Shown here: in pieces, positions 1 through 11,033 of the stretch | How the letters are laid out: every line of letters starts with the position of its first letter | Position numbering within the stretch: the first letter of the stretch is position 1 | Origin: Aselliscus stoliczkanus | Lineage: Eukaryota > Chordata > Mammalia > Chiroptera > Hipposideridae | DNA length: 64,000 nucleotides | Assembly (NCBI GenBank): GCA_033961575.1 | Contig: CM066738.1 | Location: 72,587,478-72,651,477, forward strand | Direction: 5' to 3' | Notes under the pieces: generated by a model | What the model saw: only the letters and a program-made list of their open reading frames with translations | Databases searched by the model: none | What the model was told of the DNA's origin: nothing | Translations under genes and position numbers: made by a program

Positions 1-408
1 TTAAAATGTAAAATTTTTTATAAAGAGTAATGAAAGTGAATACCACAGAGGCACTAGATTAAAATATAGAAACACCTCCTCATTTCTTGACATTTTGCTT
101 AAGATTTAGGGGCAGTTGGGTGAATCTCTGCAATAGAAGTATATACATCTCAGCATAGTTCCCAAACACAACATATTCTGGCTGCATTCTGTTGCTAAGT
201 CTGTCTCTCCGGTACAGCCTTACCCTCCCACCCATCCACCACCATGTGGGCATTCTCCTACTTGCTATGGGCACTAGCACCTTCCTGATTCAGGCATGAC
301 CAAGGCTGGAAGAATATCAGTTGGTTCAGACCCTAGCTGGCATCCAGAGATGATAGGCTGGGCTTGGCCAGCCATTCCATCACTATTGCTGTTTGTCTAT
401 TGTGTGAT
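1..408. other. Unassigned AT-rich DNA
   Basis: No gene, RNA or recognisable repeat is supported here. Short frames on both strands lack family resemblance. The stretch ends at the left target duplication of the first composite SINE. Confidence 0.5.
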
Positions 409-424
409 TATTTCTTTGATTCTT

Positions 425-891
425 TTTTTTTTTTTTAAAGATTTTTATTGGGGAATTGGGGGAAGGGAACAGCGTTGGGGAATTGGGGAAGGGGAACAGA
501 CAAGTTGTTGTCCTTTTGTTCTTCAGTCTAGTTGTGGAGGACATTGCTTCACTGGCCCATGTTGGTATCATCATGGCGCTCTTCCCAGATGAGGCAGATC
601 AGTCGCCGGCCTCTGGACGGCCGCTCACAGCAGCTCTTGGCAGCTCGCATCAGCTGCCGGCCGCTCACGCTGGCTGCCGGCCACTCACTGTAGCCTATGG
701 CAGCCCACTGCAGCAGGGGCTGCAGCTATGCAGTACCCAGGAACTCACAGCAGTCCAACTCTAAGATGGGGAGCTGTTGGTCCCCATCTTAGCTGTAGAG
801 GGCAGTGTCACTGGCTCTCATATGTGGGATCTGAAACGGGTCCGCTGGTGTCCCAAGCCAGCTCTTAACCAACTTGCCACTCGGTCGGCCC
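425..891 (-). mobile_element. Composite tRNA-headed SINE, full length (copy 1)
   Basis: Read on the minus strand, the element begins with a tRNA-like head (gggccgaccgagtggc type, with A-box and B-box-like blocks). It continues through a GC-rich middle of repeated gctgccggc/gctcac words and ends in a C-rich tract, a poly(A) signal-like AATAAA-type end and an A tail (T run near 425-440). It is flanked by a perfect 16-bp direct repeat, tatttctttgattctt, at 409-424 and 892-907, which marks L1-type target-primed insertion. The same architecture recurs at 6722-7215, 25071-25491 and about 62862-63318. The head is shared with a much shorter SINE at 34398 and 59824. I do not know a database name for the composite. 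The middle resembles the idea of an SVA-like composite, but no homology to SVA is claimed. Confidence 0.85.
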
Positions 892-907
892 TATTTCTTT
901 GATTCTT

Positions 908-3900
908 AATCATTTTTCCTGTCAGCAAAACCAACAAAGATTCATTGTATAATAGCACTAAAAAGAAAATAAAAGTCACCTGCTATTGCAACTAGAGATA
1001 ATCACCATTCACAGTTGATGTATTTTATTCCTCTCTAATCCAGGTAATACAATTTAGCCTTCTTGAGGATCATTTTGTTCTAATATAGTTAGGAAGAGAG
1101 GTTTCTTCATTTCCAGACCTAGGTCAGGTAGACACCACGTATGGGCATGCAGGTTGCACGGGGCAGAATCTGAGAGGCAGCCAGCCCATCCTGTCACTGT
1201 TGATCCTTTAAGTCTCTAGTGGCTCTACCACAAGCTTTTGTATTTAGTGGATTTTCCTGAAGGTTTGAAGTTAATCAAGGAGATTTAGATGATAGCCTTG
1301 CCCAGAAGAAAGAATAAGTTATGACTGAAGATTAATAACCACTGTGTCTAAATATCCTTCAGGCATCTTAAACAGGGGCCTCTTTCTCACAGGCTGCTTC
1401 CTCCTTAGGCCTCAACTTCTCTTCATATGCCTGGAACCTGACCTTGACTATAATCCACTTCCCCTCAGTCAGGACTCTCAAAGCTTTAGGTCCTTAGGAA
1501 AAAGTTCTAAAATTCTGGTTACTTTTTTATATAGGACATTTAAATTCTTCTTTTAATCCTATCTTTACAGACCATATCCATGGTACTTTACTTTTCACAT
1601 TTAAAGAGAGACCCAGAAAAATGTTATCTTAAAAGATCAGATCCCTCCCTAAAAAGAATTCTCTACTTGCCTCTATATGGATGTACTCCTATAGATAAGC
1701 AGAATTTAAAAAAAAAAAGTGATGTTCTTCATTTTCTTTATTGGTTTTTATTTTTCTTTGATGTTTGCATTTTCATTCAATGTATAAAGATGATAAACTT
1801 GGTCTACAACGCTATATTGGGATATGTGTGAATTGAGCTTTAAATTCCTCATGGTGGTTAGAGAGGATATATGGGCTGGTCTTTGTGATCTCCCCCGGGA
1901 ACTCTGATGACCTCTTCAAAGATGACTGTTGTGTTTGCTGGCACAGCTTTAGAGTGAGCTATGAGGTACAAGGTGGAGTGAATCAGGGGTGCTCCCCTTG
2001 ACTTAGTCAAGGTCAGGTGGACCTCCTTCTGCTGGATTCGCCCCACAGCAGCTCTGCCATGCTATAGACCCTCTGAGTCTTGGCAACAGGTCCTCCAGGA
2101 GCTGGCCTAGCCTCCCCACTCTTTAGCCTCTACTCAAGGGTCAACTTGCAGCTCCGACGGCACTGTACAGGGTAAGGATGGGAACAATACATGTGCCTAC
2201 CATCCTTGGCCTCAATTGACTGGTCCAGGGAAAGACATGTGATCCAAACTGGACCAATAGGAATCCTTCCTTGGGCTAAGAGAGAGGTCCAGGAAGTCTC
2301 TCTGAGAACAGTGGTTGCAAGACGTAAAATTCAAGAGCTGGTGGTGGCGACGTTTATTGCTACATGAAGAACTAAGGAGGGGGCCCAGTGAAGGGATGCC
2401 ATTCTCCGTCTCCCTATGTCCTCATTATGTGCCATATTCCTTGCATGAGTTCCTTTTGATTTGGCAGAAAGAAAGGGGTAGAGTCCATATCTGAGTTTAA
2501 TGTGAAATGAAGGAGAAGGTGTGGGCAGAATATGTAGGTGGTAAGTTGATCCATAAACTGAACTGACCAAAGGAAGCAGGGGATTGGGCAAAGGCGACTA
2601 GTAATTCACAGAAATCCTGGGTTAGACACTGGACTTTTCACAAGTGTGAAATGGGACTTGAGGACATCTCATCTGTACCTTAAGAGATGTGGAAAATTCC
2701 AATAATATCTTGATTATATACAGTAAATGAATTTCTTTTCAAAATGCACTCTCTCCCTCTTTTTTAATGATACCATCACTTTAATGAGACGAGAGACTGT
2801 AATCAGACAATAATCCAAATTACAGTTCATTTTTGTCATTTACCTTCAAATTATGATGTCTCTTCTCTCTGATTAACTGAAGAATAACAACCCATCCAGA
2901 ATTAAACTGCAATCAGCAACAATGTAGTTACAATCAGATTGTGTTAATGGGTTTCTTTTTCTTTATTAGTTCTTTAGCATCCACAAAACTGTCCTCACAA
3001 GTGAATGCTGCCTTGATGCATTCAAGTTTGAAAAAGGGATATGTGGTAGGCATGCTTGTGGTTCACGACCAGCCTCTGCTGGGTTCTTTACAAGTGTCCT
3101 TCAGTCCTGGCTGGAAGAGTGGGCCCTGTGGCCATGTATAGACCAGATAGCCTTGTTTCCCCAACTTGATTGGACTTGAGGTAGACACCTGGCTCACACT
3201 GAGTCAATCAGATTCTTTCTCTCAAAATACTAACTATGAAACTCAAATATCTCAGGCAGTGGTGATCATTGGCATGGAAGTTCTTGGAGGTTCAGGGACC
3301 TGGACAGCCATGATACTGCACTCATGAGAAAGGAGAATCTGTGTGGGTGAGAGGGAAGCAGTGTGGAATTTTACAGAAAAAAAAATATTTTCTTTTCAAA
3401 ATGGGGGAGTCAATACAATTGAGAATTAAGAGAATTAATTATGTAAGCAAGTATGGTATAAATTAAAACATGCCCTTCTTAGGAGGCAAGCATGTGGTTA
3501 AAGAAGGGATTACTATAAAATATCTAACAATAAAAAGTAAAAATGTTATTTGACTATTTTTGAGATTAGTTACTACAATTAAAACAAAAACTTAAACAAT
3601 GTCTCGTGTGCAAACAATGGATAAGTAAATTCTAGAGAGGAGTACTTAGTACAGAGATGATCCCGTACTACAAAGATCAAACCTCATCCAGGCCTACCAC
3701 ATATGGTTAAACTCTTTAGCATGGCCCCATGGGCTTCTACCACCAGGACCAAATCTCCCCTTTCAACCTCATCACCCATCCCCCTTTCTGGGCATTCTGC
3801 ATTCTACGCACACTGGGATACTTGCAATTTCTTGACCATGCCATGCATTTTTTCCTGGGTCTTGGAAAATGGGTCTTGGCAGGAATGAAGTCCAAGGCTA

Positions 3901-4000
3901 TGGTAAGGTGTGTAGGGGGAAAACGCACTCAGAGTTGGTACAAGTCAAAAGCTAAAAGCTGATTCCTATTGTGGGTTCCATTGGGAGACAAAAGTGATTA
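908..4000. other. Unassigned DNA with probable ancient repeat fragments
   Basis: No coding gene is supported. 1850-2160 contains a 62-codon minus-strand frame without recognisable homology. 2190-2340 and 3165-3330 look like degenerate fragments of one old interspersed repeat (accaatcagagtcctt-type motifs), but the family cannot be named. 2765-2945 is AT-rich, contains several TAAT-type cores and looks non-repetitive, so it could be a conserved non-coding element; that is inference only. Confidence 0.35.
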
Positions 4001-5257
4001 TTGGGTCTTTGGAAAAGTCATGATGCATGTTTGCAACAGATGGCACTAACTCATTTTTGGAAATACTAGAGTCATTTGCATCTATGTTATTGCTATGTCA
4101 TTTGACAGATGACAGTTCTAGCTTCATTCTAAAAAAAAAAAAATTGAGCTATTTGGTTGAGTTTTGGAGATTTTGCAACAAGCTGAAGATGGAAGACCAA
4201 ACTGCATTTTTGCCATATTTCACAGTTTTACTTTTATAAAGGGAAGAAGGTGCGTCAAGCTTGTGAAAAGTTGCATAAAGTTTACAGTGACAATGCTCTA
4301 CAAGAACGTCAGTGCCAATGATGGTTCATGAAATTCCATACTGGTGATTATTATCTCAATGATGCTCCTTGGTCAGAGAGGCCCACCAAGGTTGATGACA
4401 ACAAAATAAAGGCATTGATTGAGTGAAACCCACGTTACACGACACAAGAGATTGCAGAAACATTGACCATTCATCATTCAAGCATTCACGACCACCTGAA
4501 GAAGCTGGGATATGGGATATGGAAGCAAGCTCGATATTTGGGTTCCACATGAACTCAAAGAAGTTCATTTGATGGCATGTATAAACATCTGCGATATGCT
4601 CATTAAAAATGAGAAAAATGATTCTTTTTTGAAGTGACTGATAACTGGTAATGAGAAGTGGATTGTTTACAACAATATGGTGCACAAACCATCTTGGTCC
4701 TGACGTGATGATTCACCTCAAATGACATCGAAAGCAGACATTCATCAGAGGGTTATGCTTTCAGTGTGGTGGCATTTTAAGGGTGTTGTGTTTTTTGAGC
4801 TTCTACCAAGGAACCAAACAATCAAATAGAATGTGTAGTGTCAGCAATTGGACAGTTTGAATGAATCCATCATCCAGAAACATCCAGAGCTTGTTAATTG
4901 TAAAGGAGTTGTGTTCCATTGTGACAACGCAAGACCACACACAAGGTTGATCACCCATCAAAAATTTTTGGAGCTTACACCTGACTTTGTACCATAAGAC
5001 TTCACTTGTTTCATTCTCTTCAAAACTTCTTGTGTGGTATAACGTTCAATTCAGATGAGGCTGTCAATCAGCACTTTGTTCAGTTTTTTGCAAATAAAGA
5101 CAGGTCCTTCTATGAACTAGGAATTATGAAGCTCACTGAAAGATGGCAAAATGTTATCGAACAAAATGGGCAATATATCATTGATTGATCTTTATTCTTT
5201 ATAAATGACCTTTGAGAAACATAGACAAAATATGTCATGACTTTTCTGAAGACCCAA
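4001..5257 (+). mobile_element. Complete mariner DNA transposon, inactive
   Basis: The element is 1257 bp, a normal mariner length. Inverted termini match: the left end reads ttgggtctttggaaaagtca and the right end is its complement with two or three differences. Both ends are flanked by TA (3999-4000 and 5258-5259), the Tc1/mariner target duplication. Between them lies a plus-strand transposase relic in shifting frames. The N-terminal helix-turn-helix region is at about 4230-4440, the first catalytic block at about 4640-4670, the second (HCDNARPHT) at about 4916-4945, and the third at about 4980-5010. The C-terminal end is near 5188. Subfamily is not assigned. Confidence 0.9.
4230..5188 (+). 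pseudogene. Mariner transposase pseudogene (DD34D type)
   Basis: This is a remnant of the cut-and-paste transposase that binds mariner inverted repeats and cuts with a DD34D catalytic triad. Conserved pieces are visible in different frames: a CQ-WF-KF-type helix-turn-helix segment near 4310, the first catalytic block near 4645, HCDNARPHT near 4917, a PDF-P-DF block near 4984 and a C-terminal QNGQYIID near 5165. The frame is broken by stops and frameshifts. The first catalytic aspartate, normally in a TGDEKW-type motif, reads asparagine (TGNEKW). A serine codon in the third block is a stop. It cannot make a working enzyme. The 60-codon open frame at 5006-5188 is only its last exonless portion. 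Confidence 0.85.
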
Positions 5258-5259
5258 TA

Positions 5260-6305
5260 GTTGAACCTGATCCAAGTTCCAAGAAATGATTTTAGGCTAA
5301 AAACCACAGTGTGCCCTCTGGAACCTCAAGTCACTTTTACTTAGATAACAGCACACACTTGTACATCTCATTTTGTACAGATAATCTTCATAATACATGA
5401 TTGATATGTTTAGAAAAATACTTAAGAACAAAGAATTCCTTCCTGCTAAAAATGTAATTTTTGCTTTGATGGGCCAAGACTGAAATATCATTCATTTCTT
5501 GTCTGTTGGTTGTCCCAGGTCATTTTTGTCAGCTGTCTGATCCTCTAGCGAGTTTGACCTTCACTTGTGCTTAGAATGCTGGTGTTAATTAATCAGTCTG
5601 ACCTTACTAGATGGTTGTAAATATCCTCTTTTCAATAGCTCCTCCCACTCTGGACCTGCTGTGAAATTGCCAAGCTCTGGTAGCTCTTCTCTTTCCTCTT
5701 TTATTTGAGTAGACCTTAACAGACATTTTAAAAGGACACATAGTCCCTTCGAAGCTGTGTATCCAATTTCTAATTTCCTCCTTAACAGCTACACTCTCGG
5801 AGTGAATGTGACAAGCTGAGTTCTCAGCCTTCAACAAATTATATTAGAATTTTAAATAGACCTCCATACGTTGGGGATTAATAAGTGCTGCTTCCCATTT
5901 CTAGGTAACCATTTATTTGTTAAACATTAATATTTGTAATTTTTTGGTCACTAAAAGCAGTTTTGTTTCAGAAGTATATTAGAAAAATTTACATAGTATA
6001 ATACTGAGACTAATTTGAAAATGAACACGTTTTTTTAAGACAGATGAGGCTGAAAGAAAGTGATTTACTCTAGAATGCACTGAATTCATAGTTTATTATG
6101 CACTGTTTTGGGACAATTTCCCTATTGTTTATTTCTTTGTTTCTTAATTCATTTGTTCATTCATTCATTCAATATGTACCATGGCATCTGGGCATTAGAA
6201 ATTATTCTGGATCCACTCGTAGCAGCACAATAACTACTACAGCAATATAATGAGACATTTGTTGAGTTCTTTTTTTCTATATCATCAATTTTTATTTATT
6301 TATAT
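5260..6305. other. Unassigned AT-rich DNA
   Basis: No gene is supported. The frames here are short and unrelated to known families. A degenerate MIR- or LINE-like tract may lie near 6120-6200 (ttcattcattcattcaa followed by a decayed core), but the match is too weak to name. Confidence 0.4.
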
Positions 6306-6559
6306 CAATTTATTTTATTTTTAAAGATTTTATTAAAATATAGCTAACATACAATATTATATTAGTTTCAGGATTACACCATAGGTATTTAACATTTATG
6401 TACCTAAGGAACTGATCACCCTGATAAGTCCAGCAACCATCTGACAACTTACCACGCTGTCACAATATTATTGACTATATTCCCTATATTACATCCCTAT
6501 GACCTATTTGTTTTGTACCTGGAAATTTGAATCTCTTATTCCCCGTCACCTTTTCCCCC
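6306..6559 (-). mobile_element. 3' end of an older L1, antisense
   Basis: Reversed, this ends with an A-rich tail and an L1 3' UTR of the type in which a tract about tagctaacatacaatatt recurs. It is directly followed at 6560 by a second, distinct L1 3' end starting again with the A-rich tail and the ttacagttgacattcaat block. So two separate L1 3' ends lie side by side rather than one long UTR. Confidence 0.6.
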
Positions 6560-6721
6560 TTTAAAAATTTTTCAATTACAGTTGACATTCAATATTATTT
6601 TATGTTAATTTCAGGTGTACAGCATAATGCTTAGACATTTGTATAATTTAAAAAGTGAGCCTCCTGATTAGTAAAGTACTCACCTAGTACTATACTTGTA
6701 CATAGTTATTACTATATTATT

Positions 6722-7215
6722 ATTTTTTTTTATTTTTTTTTTTATTTTCCTTCCTTTTTTTAAAAAAGATTTTTATTGGGGAATTGGGGGTGGAGAACAG
6801 TGCTGGGGGAACTGGGGGAGGGGAACACACAAGTCGTTGTCTCTTTTTGTTCTTCAGTCTAGCTGCGGAGGATGTCACCCCACCGGCCCACGTTAGCATC
6901 ATTGCATTCTTCTCCAGTGAGGCAGACCAGCTGCTGGCCTCCAAACAGCCACCCACAGCGGCCCCCAGCAGCCACACCGACTGCCAGCTGCCCATGCCGG
7001 CCGCCAACCACTCACTTCAGCCCATGGCAGCCCACTGAAGGAGGGGCTGCAGCCACGCTGTCCCCGGGGACCCACAGCAGCCCAGGACCAGGCGGAGCCA
7101 CTGCTCACCATCCCAGCTGCAGAGGGCAGTGCCACTGGCCCTCACATGTGGGATCTGAACTGGGGCCGCTGGTGCCCCAAGCCAGTTCCCAACCAATGTG
7201 CCACTCGGCAGGCCC
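6722..7215 (-). mobile_element. Composite tRNA-headed SINE (copy 2)
   Basis: Same architecture as the copy at 425-891, read on the minus strand. Flanks are near-identical 13-bp repeats, ttactatattatt at 6709-6721 and ttactacattatt at 7216-7228 (one difference). It sits in the 3' UTR of the old antisense L1 and so is younger than that L1. The GC-rich centre gives long but meaningless open frames on both strands, including one of 134 codons at 6872-7276. Confidence 0.85.
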
Positions 7216-7980
7216 TTACTACATTATTGACTGTATTCCCTGTGCTTTACTTTACATCCCCATGAATATTTTGTAACTATCAGGTTGTACTTCTTAATCC
7301 TTTCACCTTTTTCACCCTTCCCCCCAACCCCCTCCCATCTATCACCCCAACAAATCTAGTACCAATATGACACAATACATAGTTATTACAATATCATTGA
7401 CTATATTCCTTATGCTATCCTACATCCCCATGACTACTGTGTAACAACGAATTTGTACTTCTTAATCCCTTCCCCCTTTTCACTCACCACCAATCCCCCT
7501 CCCATCTGGCAACCATCAAAATGTTTTCTGTATCAATGAGTTTGTTTCTGTTTTGTTTGCTAATTTTATTCTTAGATTCTACATACAAGCAAAATGACAT
7601 TGCATCTGCCTTTCTCTGTCTGACACTCCACTCAGCACAATTTTCTCCAGGTCCATCCATGCTGCTGCAGATGGCAAGAACCCATTCCCTTCCATTCTTG
7701 GCCAAGCATTGTATATATGTACCACCCCTTCTTTATCCATTCATCCGTCAATGGACACCTGAGCGGCCTCCATGTATTGGATATTATAAACAATGCTGCA
7801 ATGAACATATGAATGCACATGTCCTGTCAAAGTAGCATTTTGGTTATTTAGATAAATACACTGAAGTGGGGTTACTAGGTCCATCTTTGTCTCTTGTTAC
7901 AGGCTTTGTTTTAAAGTCTATTTTGTCTGGTATAAGTATTGTTACCACAGTTTTTTTTCCCCTATTCATTTCCATTTTAA

Positions 7981-9116
7981 CCCTCCATTAGGCACAACTG
8001 ATCTCACAGATTCACTACACACAAATTTTTGAATATCTAACAGTTAATCTAAGTACTGTAACTCATCGCTCCCATATCTTCCCCCTCTGCCGTAACCTCT
8101 CACCAGTTGTTTTTATGACTTAGTACAGTAAAGACGTATTTCATAGAGGCATCTTTAATCTCACAGATTCATTGAGCCTATTTAATATGTTTTTTTATAT
8201 TTTCTTAACAGATTTTTTTGTATAGTTGTTTCAGACATTGCAGAAAGAGATTGTAAGGAAATTTTTTTATTGAAACTTAGTAATTAGGTATTTTAATTGC
8301 CAATTAATCTGACAGATTCATTGCGCTTGTTTAGGGTAATATTTTTCCTTTGTAGGTTTTACCTTCTAAAATAGCTCAGCATCAAAGATTTTATAATCCA
8401 GATGACACGAAAGATGCTAAGATATTGCTACAGATGTTGATGGAGTCTGATAATGATGAAAATGAACTTGAATTAGAAGATGAAAATGACACAGATGGTG
8501 AAGATTAAGTTGAAGAATGAGGCCAAAATTCTGACATAGAGCAAGAAAATTCTTTGTCAGAAAGTGATCAAGAAAGTAGTAACGAAGAAATCGATGAATA
8601 TTTTATTTGGAAAGATAAAATAACCAAATGGAAAAAAATTAAATTGTCACAGCATGTAAAAAACAGACCACAAAATATTTTAGTGTGTTCGCCAGGTGTC
8701 ATTAGATCTGCAAAACAGGCCAATACTAATCTCGAATGTTGGAACTGTTTCATAAATAAGGAAATATTGGACTTCATTGTTCAGTATACAAATGAGTGAA
8801 TTGTAAAAATTGGGTCAAAATACTTTCATGAGAGATATGCAAAATGTACAGACCAGGTCGAAATGAAAGCATTTATAGGGTTGCTGTATCTGGCAGGTGT
8901 ACTGCACAGTAATAGGCAAAGCTTATACTGAATTTATGTAATAAATATATATTGTTTTTACTTTGTGGCAAATTAAAATTTCATTCTGAATAAACAATAA
9001 ACATGCTTACATGTTATTTTCATTCATTTCCAATTTAAATAAATAAATGTCATACACGTGTCTAGTAGATGCATTGCGCTCAAACTTTTAACTTTTGCAT
9101 AGTGCCTGATGGAACG
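7981..9116 (+). mobile_element. Internally deleted piggyBac-type transposon
   Basis: The element is bounded by TTAA on both sides (7977-7980 and 9117-9120), the piggyBac target. The ends form an imperfect inverted repeat: ccctccattaggcac on the left against cgttccatcaggcac read inward from the right. Subterminal words recur (ctcacagattca near 8004 and 8160, ctgacagattcattgcgct near 8308, and gcattgcgct near 9070). Inside is the N-terminal part of a piggyBac transposase. At about 1.14 kb it is much shorter than a complete element (normally about 2.3-2.5 kb), and the catalytic core is gone. It lies inside the old antisense L1, whose sequence resumes exactly on the other side. Confidence 0.88.
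8370..8930 (+). pseudogene. piggyBac transposase N-terminal fragment
   Basis: One frame runs from about 8370 to 8930 with in-frame stops at 8506, 8518 and 8797. It shows the long acidic N-terminal region (Glu/Asp/Asn-rich), then a WK-rich linker, then the start of the DDE_Tnp_1_7 domain: ECWNCFINKEILDFIVQYTN at about 8730-8795 and AFIGLLYLAGVLHSN at about 8868-8913. It stops where the catalytic Asp-containing core should begin, and non-coding transposon end sequence follows. The family enzyme performs seamless TTAA-targeted excision and insertion; this piece cannot. The longest stop-free part is 81 codons (8554-8799). Confidence 0.85.
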
Positions 9117-9491
9117 TTAATGAAATATTTTTCTCCATCCCTTTACTTTCATTCTGTTTGTCTTTCAATCTGAAGTGATTCTCTTGTAGGCAGCATACGT
9201 AAGGATCTTGTTTTCTTATCCATTCAGACCTCCTATGTCTTTTGAGTGGAGCATTTCATTCATTCGCATTGAAAGTAATTGTTGATAGATTTGTAGCTAT
9301 TGCCATTTTATTATTCATAATTTTGATTTTCGTTTTCCATCTTAAAGAAGCCCCTCTAACATTCCTTGTAATACTGGTTTGGTGATGACGAACTCCTTTA
9401 GCTTTTTCTTGTCTGGGAAACTCTTTATCTGTCCTTCAATTCTAAATGATAGCTTTGAGTCTGATATAATCCCATATGTTCATTTTTTCTT

Positions 9492-10478
9492 TTACTTCCC
9501 TTGCCCGTAGGGATGTATCCGGGTAATGTCTACAAATGTACTCCCTATATTTTCTTTTAGGATTTTTATGGTTTCAGGTCTTACATTTAAGTCTTTAATC
9601 CATTTTGAATTTGTTCTTGTATAAGGCGTAAGGAGGTGGTCCAGTTTCATTTTTTTGCATGTGTCAGTCCAATTTTCCCAGCACCATTTATTGAATAGAC
9701 TATCTTTACTCCAGTGTAAATTCTTGCTTCCCTTGTCATAGATTAACTGTCCATAAATGCCTGGATTTATTTCTGGGCTCTCTGTTCTGTTCCACTGATC
9801 GATGTGCCTGTTTTTATGCCAATACCAAACTGTCTTGATTACTGTAGCCTTGTAGTAGGTTTTGATGTCTGGTAGCGTGATCCCCCCGACTTTGTTTTTA
9901 TTTCTCAGAATTGCCGAGGCTATTCTGTGTCTTTTATGATTCCATATAAATTTTAGGATTATATTTTCTATTTCTGTGAAAAATGCCCTTGCTAGTTTGA
10001 TAGGAATTGCATTGAATCTATATATTGCTTTAGGCAGTATGGACATTTTAACTATATTAATTCTTCCTATCCATGAGCATGGTAGGTGTTTCCATTTATT
10101 TGTATCTTCTATGATTTCTTTCTTCAGTGTCTTATAATTTTCTGAGTACAGATCTTTCACTTCTTTGGTTAAATTTATTCCTAGGTATTTTATAGTTCTT
10201 GAGGCAATTGTAAATGGGACAGTTTTCTTAGTTTCTCTTTCCGTTAGTTTATTATTGGTATATGCAAATGCCACTGATTTCTGAACATTGATTTTATATC
10301 CTGCTACTTTACTGAATTCATCTATCAGTTCCAATAGTTTTTTGATGGAGTCTTTGGGGTTCTCTATATACAGTATCATGTCATCTGCATATAATGACAA
10401 TTTTACTTCTTCCTTACCAATTTGGATGCCTTTTATTTCTTTTTGTTGTCTGATTGCTGTGGCTAGAACTTCCAGCAC
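9492..10478 (-). pseudogene. L1 ORF2 fragment: reverse transcriptase C-terminal half
   Basis: An uninterrupted 328-codon frame begins just before the reverse transcriptase catalytic block LYADDMILY (the YADD motif, about residues 29-37). It continues through the thumb and on to the Asn/Trp-rich region ([26 protein letters not shown]) typical of ORF2. The endonuclease and the first half of the RT are absent because the element is 5'-truncated, and the C-terminal Cys domain is in the plus-strand half. The open frame shows the insertion is relatively young. It has no promoter and is not a complete protein. Confidence 0.85.
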
Positions 10479-10658
10479 TATGTTGAATAAAGGAGGAGAA
10501 AGTGGACAGCCTTGTCTTGTTCCTGATCTTAAGGGGAATGGTTTTAGCTTAAAAGTTTTTTCACAACAAAGGAAACCATTAATAAAACAAAAAGGAAGCC
10601 TACTGAATGGGAGAATATATTTGCCAACGATATATCTGATAAGGGGTTAATATCCAAA

Positions 10659-11033
10659 ATGTATAAAACACTCATGAAACTCAACACCAAAAAAACAAAC
10701 AACCCAATTAAAAAATGGTCAGAAGATATGAAGAGACATTTCTCTGAAGAGGACATACAGATGGCCAACAAGCATATGAAAAAAAGTTCAACCTCACTGG
10801 TCATTAGGGAAATGCAAATAAAAACCACCATGAGATACCACCTCACTCCAGTCAGAATGGCTATCATTAATAAATCAACAAACAACAAGTGCTGGCGGGG
10901 CTGTGGGGAAAAAGGGACCCTGCTGCACTGTTGGTGGGATTGCAGATTGGTGCAGCCACTATGGAAGTCAGTATGGAGGTATCTCAAAGAACTGGAAATA
11001 GAGCTACCGTTTGACCCAGCAATTCCACTCTAG
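10659..11033 (+). pseudogene. L1 ORF2 C-terminal fragment
   Basis: A 124-codon frame in the plus-strand half of the inverted L1. It reads as the conserved L1 ORF2 C-terminal region, including [33 protein letters not shown] and the Cys/Trp-rich segment [19 protein letters not shown]. It is the natural continuation of the inverted part at 9492-10478, now on the opposite strand, and continues in broken frames to about 11270. Confidence 0.8.

Noticed and set aside
4356..4685. 109-codon minus-strand frame
   Set aside because: Antisense to the mariner transposase relic; no independent homology.
6872..7276. 134-codon plus-strand frame
   Set aside because: Antisense chance frame within a composite SINE.
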